Under the pieces are notes generated by a model that was not told the DNA's origin, did not search any database, and saw only the letters and a list, made by a program, of their open reading frames with translations. A stretch of 64,000 bases of DNA from positions 62,001-126,000 of the forward strand of contig JBEHXV010000015.1 of the NCBI GenBank assembly GCA_048498515.1, written 5' to 3'. The DNA is from UBA4416 sp048498515 (GTDB lineage: Bacteria > Bacteroidota > Bacteroidia > B-17B0 > Aurantibacillaceae). Positions 16,328 through 24,896 of this stretch are shown here, in pieces. Numbering within the stretch: position 1 is the stretch's first letter; every line of letters begins with the position of its first letter. The position numbers and the translations under genes are program-made.

Positions 16328-16800
16328 TAGAGGTTCTTTTTAACCAATACTTCCGTACCATCAGGATTAGTGGCTTTAAACACGCCGCCCGGCTCGCAGG
16401 TGAGGCGTTCGTATTTTATATCCACCACAATCTTTCCGCTCTTATCTACAATGCCCGTCAGTCCTTTTTTCCGGATGGTAGCGTAACCGTCTTTAAAATG
16501 GCCAATATAGTCGTATTCGTTGTTGATAATAACCTTTCCTTCTTTATTGATAAGGCCAACCAGTCCGGTTTTGTAAGTATACGAAATACCATCGTCGCCA
16601 AAACCGGAGATACGCTCGTATTCAGGTTTGATAATTTCTTTTCCTTCGCTATTGATAGCACCCACCAATCCGTTCTTATGAACAAGGGCAATCCCTTTTA
16701 TAAATTTCCCGATCTTATCATATTTACCGGAAACTTCGGTTGACTGTGCCGCTAAAAGCTGGCATATCAAAATGGTCAGTATAGAAAATATCTTTTTCAT
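16327..16800 (-). CDS. Secreted WG-repeat protein within the biotin operon
   Basis: 157 residues with a signal peptide (KKIFSILTILICQLLAAQ). The mature part consists of about four WG-type repeats of the form KGLxGxIxxxGKxIIxxxYDxIxxF (KNGLVGAINSEGKEIIKPEY, KTGLVGLINKEGKVIINNEY, KKGLTGIVDKSGKIVVDIKY). Here the usual Trp of the WG motif is replaced by Leu-Val or Leu-Thr. Function of such repeats is unknown. The gene lies 21 nt after bioB on the same strand and its stop overlaps the bioF start, so it is very likely translated from the same mRNA. No biotin-related function can be claimed from its sequence. Confidence 0.75.
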   Translation of the reverse strand: MKKIFSILTILICQLLAAQSTEVSGKYDKIGKFIKGIALVHKNGLVGAINSEGKEIIKPEYERISGFGDDGISYTYKTGLVGLINKEGKVIINNEYDYIGHFKDGYATIRKKGLTGIVDKSGKIVVDIKYERLTCEPGGVFKATNPDGTEVLVKKNL

Positions 16801-16832
16801 GATCGTTTAGTTTAAACCCTGTAAATCAATTT

Positions 16833-17822
16833 TTATGCCTGAACAGCTTCTTCTTCGCGTTTTAACTTATCAACAAAGGCTTGCTTTGGCGATAAGCCAA
16901 GGATATTGAACATTTCCATATCCTGGTTGTACAGCGGGTTAGGAGTAGTAAGCAGTTTTTCACCGGCAAAAATGGAATTGGCGCCTGCCATAAAACATAA
17001 AGCCTGTCCTTCCATGCTCATGCTTAAACGGCCGGCCGACAAACGTACAGCTGTTCTTGGCAATACGATCCTGGCAGTAGCAATCATGCGCACCATGTCC
17101 CAAATTGGAACCGGGGGCTGATCTTCCATAGGAGTACCTTCTACGGCTACCAGCGCATTAATAGGCACCGACTCGGGCTGAGGACGTAACAAACTTAAAG
17201 TATACAACATCCCTACCCTATCTTCAATTTTTTCTCCCATTCCAATAATACCACCCGAGCAAACCGTTAGGCCCGCTTTGCGCACATTGTGAATGGTATT
17301 TAATCGATCGTCGAAATTACGGGTAGAAATAATGTTGTTATAATTCTCCTCGCTTGTATCAATGTTATGATTGTAGGCATACAATCCGGCTTCCGCCAGT
17401 CGTTTTGCCTGGTCTTCGGTAACCATACCCAGGGTAGCGCATACTTCCAGCCCTTTGCTGTTAATGGTTTTTACCATGTCCAGTACCGTATCAAAATCGC
17501 GGTTGTTGCGAACCTCGCGCCATGCAGCACCCAGGCACATGCGGCTTGCGCCACCTGCTTTCGCATTATCAGCCGCGGCATCCACTTCAGGCACGCTCAT
17601 TAATTTATGCACTTTTACTTCGGTATGGTAGCGGGCTGCCTGTGGGCAATACGAGCAATCTTCGGGACAGCCGCCTGTTTTGATGGATAATAAAGAGCTT
17701 ACCTGCACCTCTCCTACCCTGTGATGTTGCTTGTGAACTTCTGCAGCCCTGTATATTAATTCCATTAAAGGCGTGTTATACACGTCCAGTATCTCTTGTT
17801 TTGTCCAATCTTTTATAGCCAT
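16833..17822 (-). CDS. bioB: Biotin synthase (radical SAM)
   Basis: 329 residues from ATG 17822 (MAIKDWTKQE); an ORF extension upstream to 17870 would run over the promoter and is rejected. The radical SAM cluster motif CPEDCSYC gives Cys52, Cys56 and Cys59. The ligands of the second [2Fe-2S] cluster are seen in SRMCLGAAW, EVCATLGM, TVCSGGIIGMGE and RLSAGR. The enzyme inserts sulfur into dethiobiotin, the last step of biotin synthesis. It is the first gene of a bioB-WG repeat-bioF operon with a perfect promoter match upstream at 17841-17871. Confidence 0.95.
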   Translation of the reverse strand: MAIKDWTKQEILDVYNTPLMELIYRAAEVHKQHHRVGEVQVSSLLSIKTGGCPEDCSYCPQAARYHTEVKVHKLMSVPEVDAAADNAKAGGASRMCLGAAWREVRNNRDFDTVLDMVKTINSKGLEVCATLGMVTEDQAKRLAEAGLYAYNHNIDTSEENYNNIISTRNFDDRLNTIHNVRKAGLTVCSGGIIGMGEKIEDRVGMLYTLSLLRPQPESVPINALVAVEGTPMEDQPPVPIWDMVRMIATARIVLPRTAVRLSAGRLSMSMEGQALCFMAGANSIFAGEKLLTTPNPLYNQDMEMFNILGLSPKQAFVDKLKREEEAVQA

Positions 17823-17840
17823 AGTGCAATACTTATCTAA

Positions 17841-17871
17841 CAAATTTAATATAAATGGTACAAATGGCAAA
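17841..17871 (-). promoter_or_regulatory. Promoter of the bioB operon
   Basis: On the minus strand TTTG (17868-17871), a 19-nt spacer, then TAAATTTG (17841-17848): an exact match to the Bacteroidota consensus. The leader to the bioB ATG would be about 14 nt. Confidence 0.8.
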
Positions 17872-17890
17872 ACCTTATTTGCACAGTAAA

Positions 17891-17920
17891 ACTGTTAGTA
17901 ATTTAGTGCAATTTAACAGT
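17891..17920. promoter_or_regulatory. Inverted repeat upstream of bioB, candidate operator
   Basis: ACTGTTA (17891-17897) and TAACAGT (17914-17920) are perfect 7-bp arms with 16 nt between. The TGTTA...TAACA core resembles biotin repressor (BirA) half-sites, but the spacing is about 2 nt shorter than the usual BirA operator and the site lies 20 nt upstream of the -33 box. It also sits 32 nt before the divergent small gene at 17952. Confidence 0.35.
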
Positions 17921-17951
17921 ATCTTTTTGAGATTAAGCCGTTATTTGTAGC

Positions 17952-18248
17952 ATGAAAAAACACCTGATCTTGTTTTTGCTCACCCTCTTTTTTGGCCAAC
18001 TGCCATTAAAGGCTCAGTTCACCGAAAGTGACGAGCGTAAAAAAATGTGGCGTAAATCAGGAAAACGGCATAAGGCAAGAGAAGCGTACAATCCTTATCT
18101 TAAAAAAAAGAAAAAAGACAAACCCAGTTCCATAGCTGCCCGTGAGGAAAAAAAGGGGGTAAGGAAAATGCGCCGCGATTACAGAAAACAAAACAAGCGC
18201 AATATGAAAAAACTGGGCATTAAACCTACAAAGGTTAAGAAGGCTTAG
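17952..18248 (+). CDS. Small secreted basic protein, unknown
   Basis: 98 residues. A signal peptide (KKHLILFLLTLFFGQLPLKAQ, cleavage after the Ala-Gln near 22) precedes a mature part of about 76 residues that is extremely rich in Lys and Arg (KKKKKDKPSS, RKMRRDYRKQNKRN). No Cys and no known motif. It could bind an acidic polymer such as lipopolysaccharide, teichoic-like glycan or nucleic acid, but that is guesswork. It is divergent from bioB. The typical signal peptide and codon use support that it is a real gene. Confidence 0.65.
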   Translation: MKKHLILFLLTLFFGQLPLKAQFTESDERKKMWRKSGKRHKAREAYNPYLKKKKKDKPSSIAAREEKKGVRKMRRDYRKQNKRNMKKLGIKPTKVKKA

Positions 18249-18282
18249 TTTCCTATTATCTAAGCAATCAGATATTTTTCAT

Positions 18283-18433
18283 ATTCAACCCCTCCGGGGT
18301 TGCAATTGCAATGCTCTGCATTTTTTCTATTTATATTAAGTCCCTTCGGGACTTTTTATACAGCCCCCGAAGGGGTCAAATACTGAATAGAAAAATAATA
18401 AATGAACACCACACAAGCCTGAAGGGGTTGAAT
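18283..18433. repeat. Composite palindromic intergenic repeat
   Basis: The outer arms ATTCAACCCCT (18283-18293) and AGGGGTTGAAT (18423-18433) are perfect complements; inside lie further CCCTTCGGGA and CCCCGAAGGGG palindromes. It resembles GC-rich intergenic repeat families of Bacteroidota. It fills the 259-bp gap between two convergent genes. Confidence 0.75.
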
Positions 18434-18443
18434 GTTTGTTCCT

Positions 18444-18499
18444 GTGGCTTCGGGAGCCTCAGCCACCGTTAATTTCGAGAGCCTCAATCACCGGTGGCT
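18444..18499. repeat. GTGGCT/AGCCAC palindromic repeat
   Basis: GTGGCT...AGCCAC (18444-18466) and AGCCACCG...CGGTGGCT (18461-18468 with 18492-18499) can form alternative hairpins, with GAGCCTCA occurring twice. It adjoins the previous repeat and the end of the zinc-ribbon gene. Confidence 0.6.
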
Positions 18500-18507
18500 G
18501 ATACAAA

Positions 18508-19617
18508 TTATTTCTTCGCGAAATAAATGATCGTTCCAATTACTCCCAAAATAAAAATTACCAGCGCAGCGATCTTGGCGGCCGAATAAGGACGTTCTCC
18601 CTGGACCTCGCCTGTACGGGCATTTACCAGGAAACGGTACACCTTATCCTTATAGCGATAAGAGCTTAACCATACCGGCAATAAAATATGTTTAAAGGTA
18701 ATGTTATTGTATTCGGTACTCAACGAGGTAATTTGCTGTTCATCGCCACCAATATCGGCCCTGACGGAACTGCGAATCTTGTCGTCCATTCTTATTTTCG
18801 CCTTTTCAAATCCTTCTTTCAGACCAACCTGGTAACTTTCGGTAATGAATCCGCTTAAAAACTTATCGTTATAAGCCGCCAGTTCCGGCAAATCCCATGG
18901 TTCCAGGTCGTTGGCCAGCTTTTCGGGCAGCGATTTGGAAGACACCACCAACACATCATCAAAATCATTACGCACATGACCCGAGGCCGGTGTCCAGTTG
19001 GTTCTTCTTTCCTGGCGCGTTACTGTTTTTCCTTCGCTGTCTTTTGATGAAACGGTGACATAATAATAAACGCCGCGCATACCCGAGTAGTCGCTCGCGG
19101 TATTGGTATCGTAGGTCCAGTAAGGCATGTAAATACCATTCAGTTTATCGGCCGAGTGGCTGGCATATTCCTTTAATTTATTGGGAGCAAACCATAAACT
19201 ACCTGCCCACGATACAAACAACTCAGTCGATTTTTTCCGGTCGATCTTAAACGGTAACACATACGAAGGTTTTATAATAGTTGATACCGAGGCGTCTTTA
19301 ATTACCAAAGGGGTATCGCAGTAAGGGCATGAGCTTGAGGTGACATTAGGCGGCAAAGTTGTGGAAGCGGCGCAATTTGTGCACTTCACCGTACTTATCT
19401 CCTGCTTATCAACCTTATTGGCGTTTTCATCCAAAAACTTTTCAAAATCGTTCTCTACAATTTCAGTTTGTTGTTCGGATTCAATTTCATTTTTAGCACC
19501 GCAGTATTCGCAGTTTAAATAGGGCGTACCAGGCAAATACTTCAAATTTGCACCACAATCCCTGCATTTGATAAAATTACCCGTTTCGGCGGTTTGTTCG
19601 TTAAAATCGTTTGGCAT
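18508..19617 (-). CDS. Zinc-ribbon membrane protein, function unknown
   Basis: 369 residues. Two zinc ribbons are clear: Cys18/Cys21 with Cys36/Cys39, and Cys79/Cys82 with Cys97/Cys100. A central domain of about 200 residues follows (SYVLPFKIDRKKS, GIYMPYWTYD, LLPVWLSSYRYKDKVYRFLVNA), and a single transmembrane helix ends the protein (AALVIFILGVIGTIIYFAKK). It belongs to the TFIIB-type zinc-ribbon proteins widely annotated as hypothetical in bacteria; the PVWLSSYRY and NGxxG-type ending is typical. It is probably anchored to the inner membrane with the ribbons in the cytoplasm. No partner gene is evident nearby. Confidence 0.75.
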   Translation of the reverse strand: MPNDFNEQTAETGNFIKCRDCGANLKYLPGTPYLNCEYCGAKNEIESEQQTEIVENDFEKFLDENANKVDKQEISTVKCTNCAASTTLPPNVTSSSCPYCDTPLVIKDASVSTIIKPSYVLPFKIDRKKSTELFVSWAGSLWFAPNKLKEYASHSADKLNGIYMPYWTYDTNTASDYSGMRGVYYYVTVSSKDSEGKTVTRQERRTNWTPASGHVRNDFDDVLVVSSKSLPEKLANDLEPWDLPELAAYNDKFLSGFITESYQVGLKEGFEKAKIRMDDKIRSSVRADIGGDEQQITSLSTEYNNITFKHILLPVWLSSYRYKDKVYRFLVNARTGEVQGERPYSAAKIAALVIFILGVIGTIIYFAKK

Positions 19618-19676
19618 AGCATTTTATATAGAACTAATATAATTGTTTTTTTATTCTATTTATACCTATTTTTATT

Positions 19677-20780
19677 ATGCAATTTAGTTTTAATCAACAA
19701 AATATACCGGAGCCTGTGAAAAGTAAAATAAGACTGTGTTTATTATTGGGTTGCATTTTTTTGAATTACCTCATTTATGGGCAAAAATCTTCTTTGCCTT
19801 CCTTATGTAACTGGAGCGATGTTACCTTAGACAAGCAGTATGTGCCTGCAAAAGGTGATAGCTGTTTATTTGTAGTTTCGACAAGGCATTATGATGAGAC
19901 CAAAAAAGAGTTTGTGGATTATGATTATGATACTACTGCCACACTCAAATATTTCACTCTTTATTATAGAGGAAATTCCTGGACAGCTGTCCCCTACCCT
20001 TCGCTCGAAGCCATGCTTGATACAAAAGATAGTTTCAGGGATCTTGTAGTATTTACCGAGGGGTTAGGAAAAACATTTACACTGGGCGTTGACAGGGCTA
20101 CCAAATTAATGAGGTTGTATGCTGTGGACGAATTATTTTTTGACTGGCCAACCGAAAGGCCTTATATGAAACCGGGTAAGAACATAAAAATAACTTACCA
20201 GATAGCGCCGGATGTGGCAGTGCCCTATGCGCGTTTTTTGGAAGAGTTCCAGGCATACAAGATCAGCCATTCACAAAAATTTCAAACGGTCACCCTGTTC
20301 TTTCATAGCATGGGAAACCTGTTGCTGATGTACGATTTGCAAAAGGGCCTCTACAAACATATTTCTCCGGGCCTGGTTGATAACGTGGTGTTGAATGCGG
20401 CTTGTGTGAACCAACACAAGCATAAAGCCTGGCTGAACAATTTATCCTTTGCCAAAAATATTTATGTAACCGTTAATGACCGTGACAGAAACCTGAGAGG
20501 CGCCAGCATTATTTTTGCGGCTTACCAATTGGGATTGAAGCCGAAACCTAAATACTGCGATAACGTGAAATACGTTGATTTTTCGGCAGTGCTGGACGAC
20601 GAGCATAATTATTTCCTGATTGCTCCCTTGCTCCAAAAGAAACCTTACCTGAAGGAGTTTTACAAAGATGTATTTGTTGGAAAAAATCCGCAACTACAAT
20701 TCCCTGATCCTGCAATAAGCGAAGAGGTGAGAAAATACTTACCTGGAAAAGACGCCATCGGCATTTTTACAGGTATGTGA
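19677..20780 (+). CDS. Secreted alpha/beta-hydrolase-like protein (DUF900-like)
   Basis: 367 residues. A hydrophobic stretch at 19-35 (LCLLLGCIFLNYLIYG) acts as a signal peptide or anchor after an 18-residue leader. FFHSMGNLL at 208-216 is a G/H-x-S-x-G nucleophile elbow with Ser211, as in alpha/beta hydrolases; DDEHNYF near 317-323 could supply the His. The N-terminal half carries a region like other esterase/lipase-like DUF900 proteins. Substrate unknown. It begins 59 nt from the divergent zinc-ribbon gene and is convergent with ornithine aminotransferase. Confidence 0.6.
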   Translation: MQFSFNQQNIPEPVKSKIRLCLLLGCIFLNYLIYGQKSSLPSLCNWSDVTLDKQYVPAKGDSCLFVVSTRHYDETKKEFVDYDYDTTATLKYFTLYYRGNSWTAVPYPSLEAMLDTKDSFRDLVVFTEGLGKTFTLGVDRATKLMRLYAVDELFFDWPTERPYMKPGKNIKITYQIAPDVAVPYARFLEEFQAYKISHSQKFQTVTLFFHSMGNLLLMYDLQKGLYKHISPGLVDNVVLNAACVNQHKHKAWLNNLSFAKNIYVTVNDRDRNLRGASIIFAAYQLGLKPKPKYCDNVKYVDFSAVLDDEHNYFLIAPLLQKKPYLKEFYKDVFVGKNPQLQFPDPAISEEVRKYLPGKDAIGIFTGM

Positions 20781-20781
20781 T

Positions 20782-22017
20782 TTAATCCAGGCCTTCGATT
20801 GTTTTTTTAATGATGGAAGCGCAATCCATGATCTGCTCTTTGGTAATAACCAATGGCGGCGCAAAACGAATGATATCGCCATGCGTTGGCTTGGCAAGCA
20901 AACCATTCTCGGCTAATTTTAAACACACTTCCCAGGCAGTAATGCCGTCTTTTTCTTTAATAACAATCGCGTTCAATAAACCCTTACCTCTTACGATCGT
21001 GATCCTGTCGGATTTAATGGCTTTTAATTCCGTTCTTAATAGTTCGCCCAGGGTTTCAGCATTTTGAGCCAGCTTCTCGTCCAAAATAACCTGCATGGCC
21101 GCCATGGCTATTTTACAACCCAAGGGGTTTCCGCCGAAGGTAGAACCGTGTTGACCCGGCTTAATGCACATCATAATATCATCGTTGGCAAAAACAGCCG
21201 ATACCGGGTACATACCTCCCGACAAGGCTTTTCCTAAAATAAGCATATCGGGTTTCACGTTCTCATGGTCGCAGGCCAGCATTTTACCGGTGCGGGCAAT
21301 GCCGGTTTGTACCTCATCGGCAATAAATAATACATTGGCGGCTTTGCACATTTCGGCACAGGTTTTCAGGTAACCGTTATCCGGTACAAAAACACCCGCT
21401 TCGCCCTGGATAGGTTCCATTAAAAAACCAACCACGGTCGTATCTTTTAATGCGTCGGCTAAAGCAGCTGTATTATTATAAGGGATGGTAATATAACCCG
21501 GTGTAAACGGCCCAAAATCCATACGCGCGTCAGGGTCGGTACTGGCAGAAACAATGGAAATGGTACGGCCATGGAAATTGCCTTCACACACTATGATCTT
21601 CGCAGTATTCACAGCGACGCCTTTTTTCTCATAACCCCATTTGCGGGCCAGTTTCAGAGCTGTTTCAACCCCTTCGGCACCTGTATTCATTGGCAACACT
21701 TTATCGTAGCCAAACATGGTGGTGATAAATTTTTCGTACTCACCAAGAACATTGTTATAAAATGCCCTTGAGGTAAGCGTTAGTTTCTGCGACTGTTCAA
21801 TAAGGGTTTGCGTAATTTTTGGGTGACAATGCCCCTGGTTAACCGCGCTGTAAGCAGAAAGAAAATCATAATATTGTTTTCCATCCACATCCCATACATG
21901 CACGCCAAGCCCACGTTCCAAAACTACCGGTAAAGGATGGTAATTATGCGCTCCGTGTTTATCTTCCAGGTCAATTAACTGCTGTGCTTTTGTAGATGTG
22001 TTCATTTCTGCTATCAT
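20782..22017 (-). CDS. rocD: Ornithine aminotransferase
   Basis: 411 residues from ATG 22017; ATG 22005 (MNTSTKAQQ) is also possible. Earlier starts would place an odd hydrophobic leader ahead. The sequence is very close to eukaryotic mitochondrial OAT: GAHNYHPLPVVLERG, VLPMNTGAEG, FGPFTPGY, and the PLP lysine in ILGKALSGG (Lys263). It transfers the delta-amino group of ornithine to 2-oxoglutarate, giving glutamate semialdehyde. The nearness to animal enzymes is a known feature of Bacteroidota RocD. It is a single gene; a strong terminator of the upstream gene separates it from the type IX cargo cluster. Confidence 0.95.
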   Translation of the reverse strand: MIAEMNTSTKAQQLIDLEDKHGAHNYHPLPVVLERGLGVHVWDVDGKQYYDFLSAYSAVNQGHCHPKITQTLIEQSQKLTLTSRAFYNNVLGEYEKFITTMFGYDKVLPMNTGAEGVETALKLARKWGYEKKGVAVNTAKIIVCEGNFHGRTISIVSASTDPDARMDFGPFTPGYITIPYNNTAALADALKDTTVVGFLMEPIQGEAGVFVPDNGYLKTCAEMCKAANVLFIADEVQTGIARTGKMLACDHENVKPDMLILGKALSGGMYPVSAVFANDDIMMCIKPGQHGSTFGGNPLGCKIAMAAMQVILDEKLAQNAETLGELLRTELKAIKSDRITIVRGKGLLNAIVIKEKDGITAWEVCLKLAENGLLAKPTHGDIIRFAPPLVITKEQIMDCASIIKKTIEGLD

Positions 22018-22078
22018 GATGAAAAATTTATCTTGTAAAGATAGGAAAAGGGCCTGAAACTGCCTAACTATAACAAAA

Positions 22079-22116
22079 AAACCCGCCAACATTCATTTAA
22101 CAATGCCAACGGGTTT
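22079..22116 (-). terminator. Terminator of the 22134 gene
   Basis: Reading the minus strand: AAACCCGTTGGCATT pairs along 15 positions (four G-U) with AATGTTGGCGGGTTT, loop of 8, followed by a T run (22072-22078). Confidence 0.85.
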
Positions 22117-22133
22117 AAAACACAAACAAAAAA

Positions 22134-24842
22134 CTATTCCTTCACAAATTTCTTCACTACCAGGCTGTTGTTCATCTTTAAGCGGATAAAATAAATGCCG
22201 GCATTCAGATCAGAAATAGTCACACTGAACGTATTGTTGTTGTTCTGGTTTTGCATTACCGTTTTACCCAATACATCTACAATCTCATAATCAATTTTTA
22301 CAGGTCCTTCGATGGTTGACTGTAAAGTGATTAAAGATTTGGCGGGATTTGGATATAATGTAAAGTCATTTTGTCTCAGGACTTCAGTAACACCAACAGT
22401 TATGGACTGCAGACAATTGGGTTTATTGACCTGGTTATAAAAAGCATTTAAGTTTTGCATATCGGTTTTTAATTTGGCTACGGAAATCAAGTTATTGTTC
22501 ATCTGTGAGCTGTCAAAGGAAGTGACATAAGCATATTCAATCTCTATAGTTTCGCCTGAATTAAAATCAAAAGGACCAGCCCCCAGTACCATTTTTTGAT
22601 CATTAGGGTTACTACCAGCTGTAATCTGTGTCCAATAGCTACAGGTATTACTAGGGTCAGTATTTACTCCCGGCAAGCCAGGGTCGCCGGAATAAGCCCA
22701 ATTCGTATTCACAGTTCCTCCATACCCGTTACCACCACAGGTAAAATAGGCTCCGTTCTGCCAATGCCCTGCCATGTAGTTATAGTATTCCGGTCCATAG
22801 CTAGGTTCTGCCCTTGGATACGTTCCTAGTCTATCACAATAGGTAAATTTATTGAGTTTACATTCTTCTCCGGCTTCATCAATAGCACTGTCATTATCAT
22901 TATCAACACCATCGGATAAATTTGCCAAAGGTCCCTTTAAAATTTTAGTTCCCTGCGCAGGGGTAAAATGCCCATAAATATTATCGGTGGTATTTCCATT
23001 ATACCCAAACGCATAATTTTCCGCCACATTACAGCCTACGTAATCATCCAAGTAATCTCCGATTTCAACATCATCAAACATCCCGATTAAAACATCATGA
23101 TAGTTAGTTGCTGAACGATTTATGATTTTATAATCGTAAAATGTAGAATACATCAATTCGGGATGCCCGCTTACCGAAGCGGGACAGCCATAAGCATAAG
23201 CCATGCCTTGTACTTCTATGCCCATTCGTCCGGATAATGAACCGTGAGCTGCCAGGTTATCGTTAAAAATGAAATACAGTGCCTGGTCGCCTTTTATTTT
23301 AGGATAATCGCCATCATAAGGATTGTAAATCCCATCACTATTACGATCAACAAAGGGGGCAAGGTTTCTTGAATTGTTTCCCGTACCATGTGCCGGCCAG
23401 GTCAGCATATCTTGTGTGGCAACAACACTACCGGTATTAAATGCAGATATAAACGTATTTATGTCATTGTAACTTACTTTCCAGATTTTATCATATTTCC
23501 TGGCTGTTGCGGAGTCTACCGTTGCATTAATAGTATCCAAAGGGCCCGGCCAATAATCAATACCATGTTGCCTGAACACATTACCAGCAAGATATAACTG
23601 GTTATTATTATCCAACCCGCCAATCCAAAAATCGGAACCATAATTTGAATTTTTTCCGCTTCCTTTTGGCACTTCATACATAGCGCTCCAGTCTCCGCCT
23701 GCATCTCTATGCATGTCTCCCACATTGGCAATGCCCGCACGTACATTATTTATGTCCAGTATCTTAAAATTATTTACGTTGACCGTCCCAATAGGCATTG
23801 TGTAATTTGACTCATTAAAAGTATAATACATTTTTGGCGCTACATATGAATAGCCCGGGCCAAGGTTGGTCTGCTTTGAACCTTGCGAGATAAAAATAGT
23901 TCCTGCGATGTTTTCTACATAATAACCTATTTTTTGCGATGGTAAATAATAAAAATATTGGTATACCATCCCATTAGGAGCCAGTTCTGTCATCCCTGTT
24001 GCACCATGCCCATACATATCATGCACAAATAAAACACCATTATGCAATCCTGATGTGATATCAACCACTCTTTTAGGAATCATAGAGCCAAAAAATGAAT
24101 ACAGTGAATCTGCATTCATAAATGATGTGCCAGAATATTTTAAAATTCCGACATTTGTTGTACCAAGCCATTTAGCATTTTGACTATCAATATGCAGGCA
24201 ATTAATTAAACCAGGATTGCCGGTTATTAAATGGTTGATATAGCTTGTAGAAGTATATGTGTTATTAATATTGAATTCGACCAATCTGTTACTACCTCCT
24301 AACCATAATACATTAGGAGTTTCTGCCTGTATGCAAAGTATTGTATCATTTGGAAGTGAAGTATTTGATAAATTATAATTTGTGAATGTTAAACCGTCAA
24401 AACGCGACAGACCTGACAGTGTTCCAATATATAGCTGATTTCCAACAGCTTCAATACATGTAATGGCATTATTTGCAATTCCATTACTTACATTATAAGT
24501 AGTAAAGACGGAACCATCGAATTTTACCAAACCCACATTCGTCCCTATCCATATATTTCCGAGATTATCTTCTTCTAAAGCGGTAACATTGTTAGATGGC
24601 AAAGCCGGAGTTGATGATGTACTATATATAGTCCAGGAGGTATTATCATACTTTACGAGCCCGGCATTACCGCCTATTGTCATAAACCCGATCCACTTAT
24701 TGTTATTATGGTCGACTAACAGAGCCGATTGGTATTTAATTGTTCCGGTAACAGTTAAATTAGTCGTGTAAGTAGTAAAGCCATTTTGCGCTTTTAACGT
24801 CAGTAAGAAAAGGCTGAATAAAAAGAGTAAACTATTTTTCAT
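22134..24842 (-). CDS. Large type IX-secreted protein with N-terminal propeller repeats (paralogue 1)
   Basis: 902 residues from ATG 24842 (MKNSLLFLFSLFLLTLKAQ signal peptide); a start 18 nt earlier adds six residues. Residues up to about 300 hold repeats of the two-component-regulator propeller type (GNIWIGTNVGLVKFDG, LYIGTLSGLSRFDG, AKWLGTTNVGILKYSG). The centre contains GDYPKIKGDQALYFIFND, YDYKIINRS and a Gly-Asp-Tyr-rich DDYVGCNVAENYAFGYNGN; DNDSAIDEAGEEC resembles a calcium-binding thrombospondin type 3 repeat. The last 80 residues are the type IX sorting domain ending VVKKFVKE. Two paralogues follow at 26990 and 29922. Ligand unknown. Confidence 0.8.
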   Translation of the reverse strand: MKNSLLFLFSLFLLTLKAQNGFTTYTTNLTVTGTIKYQSALLVDHNNNKWIGFMTIGGNAGLVKYDNTSWTIYSTSSTPALPSNNVTALEEDNLGNIWIGTNVGLVKFDGSVFTTYNVSNGIANNAITCIEAVGNQLYIGTLSGLSRFDGLTFTNYNLSNTSLPNDTILCIQAETPNVLWLGGSNRLVEFNINNTYTSTSYINHLITGNPGLINCLHIDSQNAKWLGTTNVGILKYSGTSFMNADSLYSFFGSMIPKRVVDITSGLHNGVLFVHDMYGHGATGMTELAPNGMVYQYFYYLPSQKIGYYVENIAGTIFISQGSKQTNLGPGYSYVAPKMYYTFNESNYTMPIGTVNVNNFKILDINNVRAGIANVGDMHRDAGGDWSAMYEVPKGSGKNSNYGSDFWIGGLDNNNQLYLAGNVFRQHGIDYWPGPLDTINATVDSATARKYDKIWKVSYNDINTFISAFNTGSVVATQDMLTWPAHGTGNNSRNLAPFVDRNSDGIYNPYDGDYPKIKGDQALYFIFNDNLAAHGSLSGRMGIEVQGMAYAYGCPASVSGHPELMYSTFYDYKIINRSATNYHDVLIGMFDDVEIGDYLDDYVGCNVAENYAFGYNGNTTDNIYGHFTPAQGTKILKGPLANLSDGVDNDNDSAIDEAGEECKLNKFTYCDRLGTYPRAEPSYGPEYYNYMAGHWQNGAYFTCGGNGYGGTVNTNWAYSGDPGLPGVNTDPSNTCSYWTQITAGSNPNDQKMVLGAGPFDFNSGETIEIEYAYVTSFDSSQMNNNLISVAKLKTDMQNLNAFYNQVNKPNCLQSITVGVTEVLRQNDFTLYPNPAKSLITLQSTIEGPVKIDYEIVDVLGKTVMQNQNNNNTFSVTISDLNAGIYFIRLKMNNSLVVKKFVKE

Positions 24843-24857
24843 AAATCGAAGGTTACT

Positions 24858-24865
24858 CAAATTTA
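24858..24865 (-). promoter_or_regulatory. Candidate -7 element for the 22134-24842 gene
   Basis: TAAATTTG on the minus strand, a full match to TAnnTTTG, 16 nt upstream of the ATG. The -33 region has no TTTG. Confidence 0.4.
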
Positions 24866-24896
24866 ATTAAATATTTCACGCTTTTTGAAGGTAAAT

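Noticed and set aside
17823..17870. Longer N-terminus for bioB
   Set aside because: It would cover the perfect promoter at 17841-17871; biotin synthases normally begin near MAIKDW.
18283..18499. Possible CRISPR array
   Set aside because: Repeats are palindromic, unequal in length and not regularly spaced; no cas genes are present.
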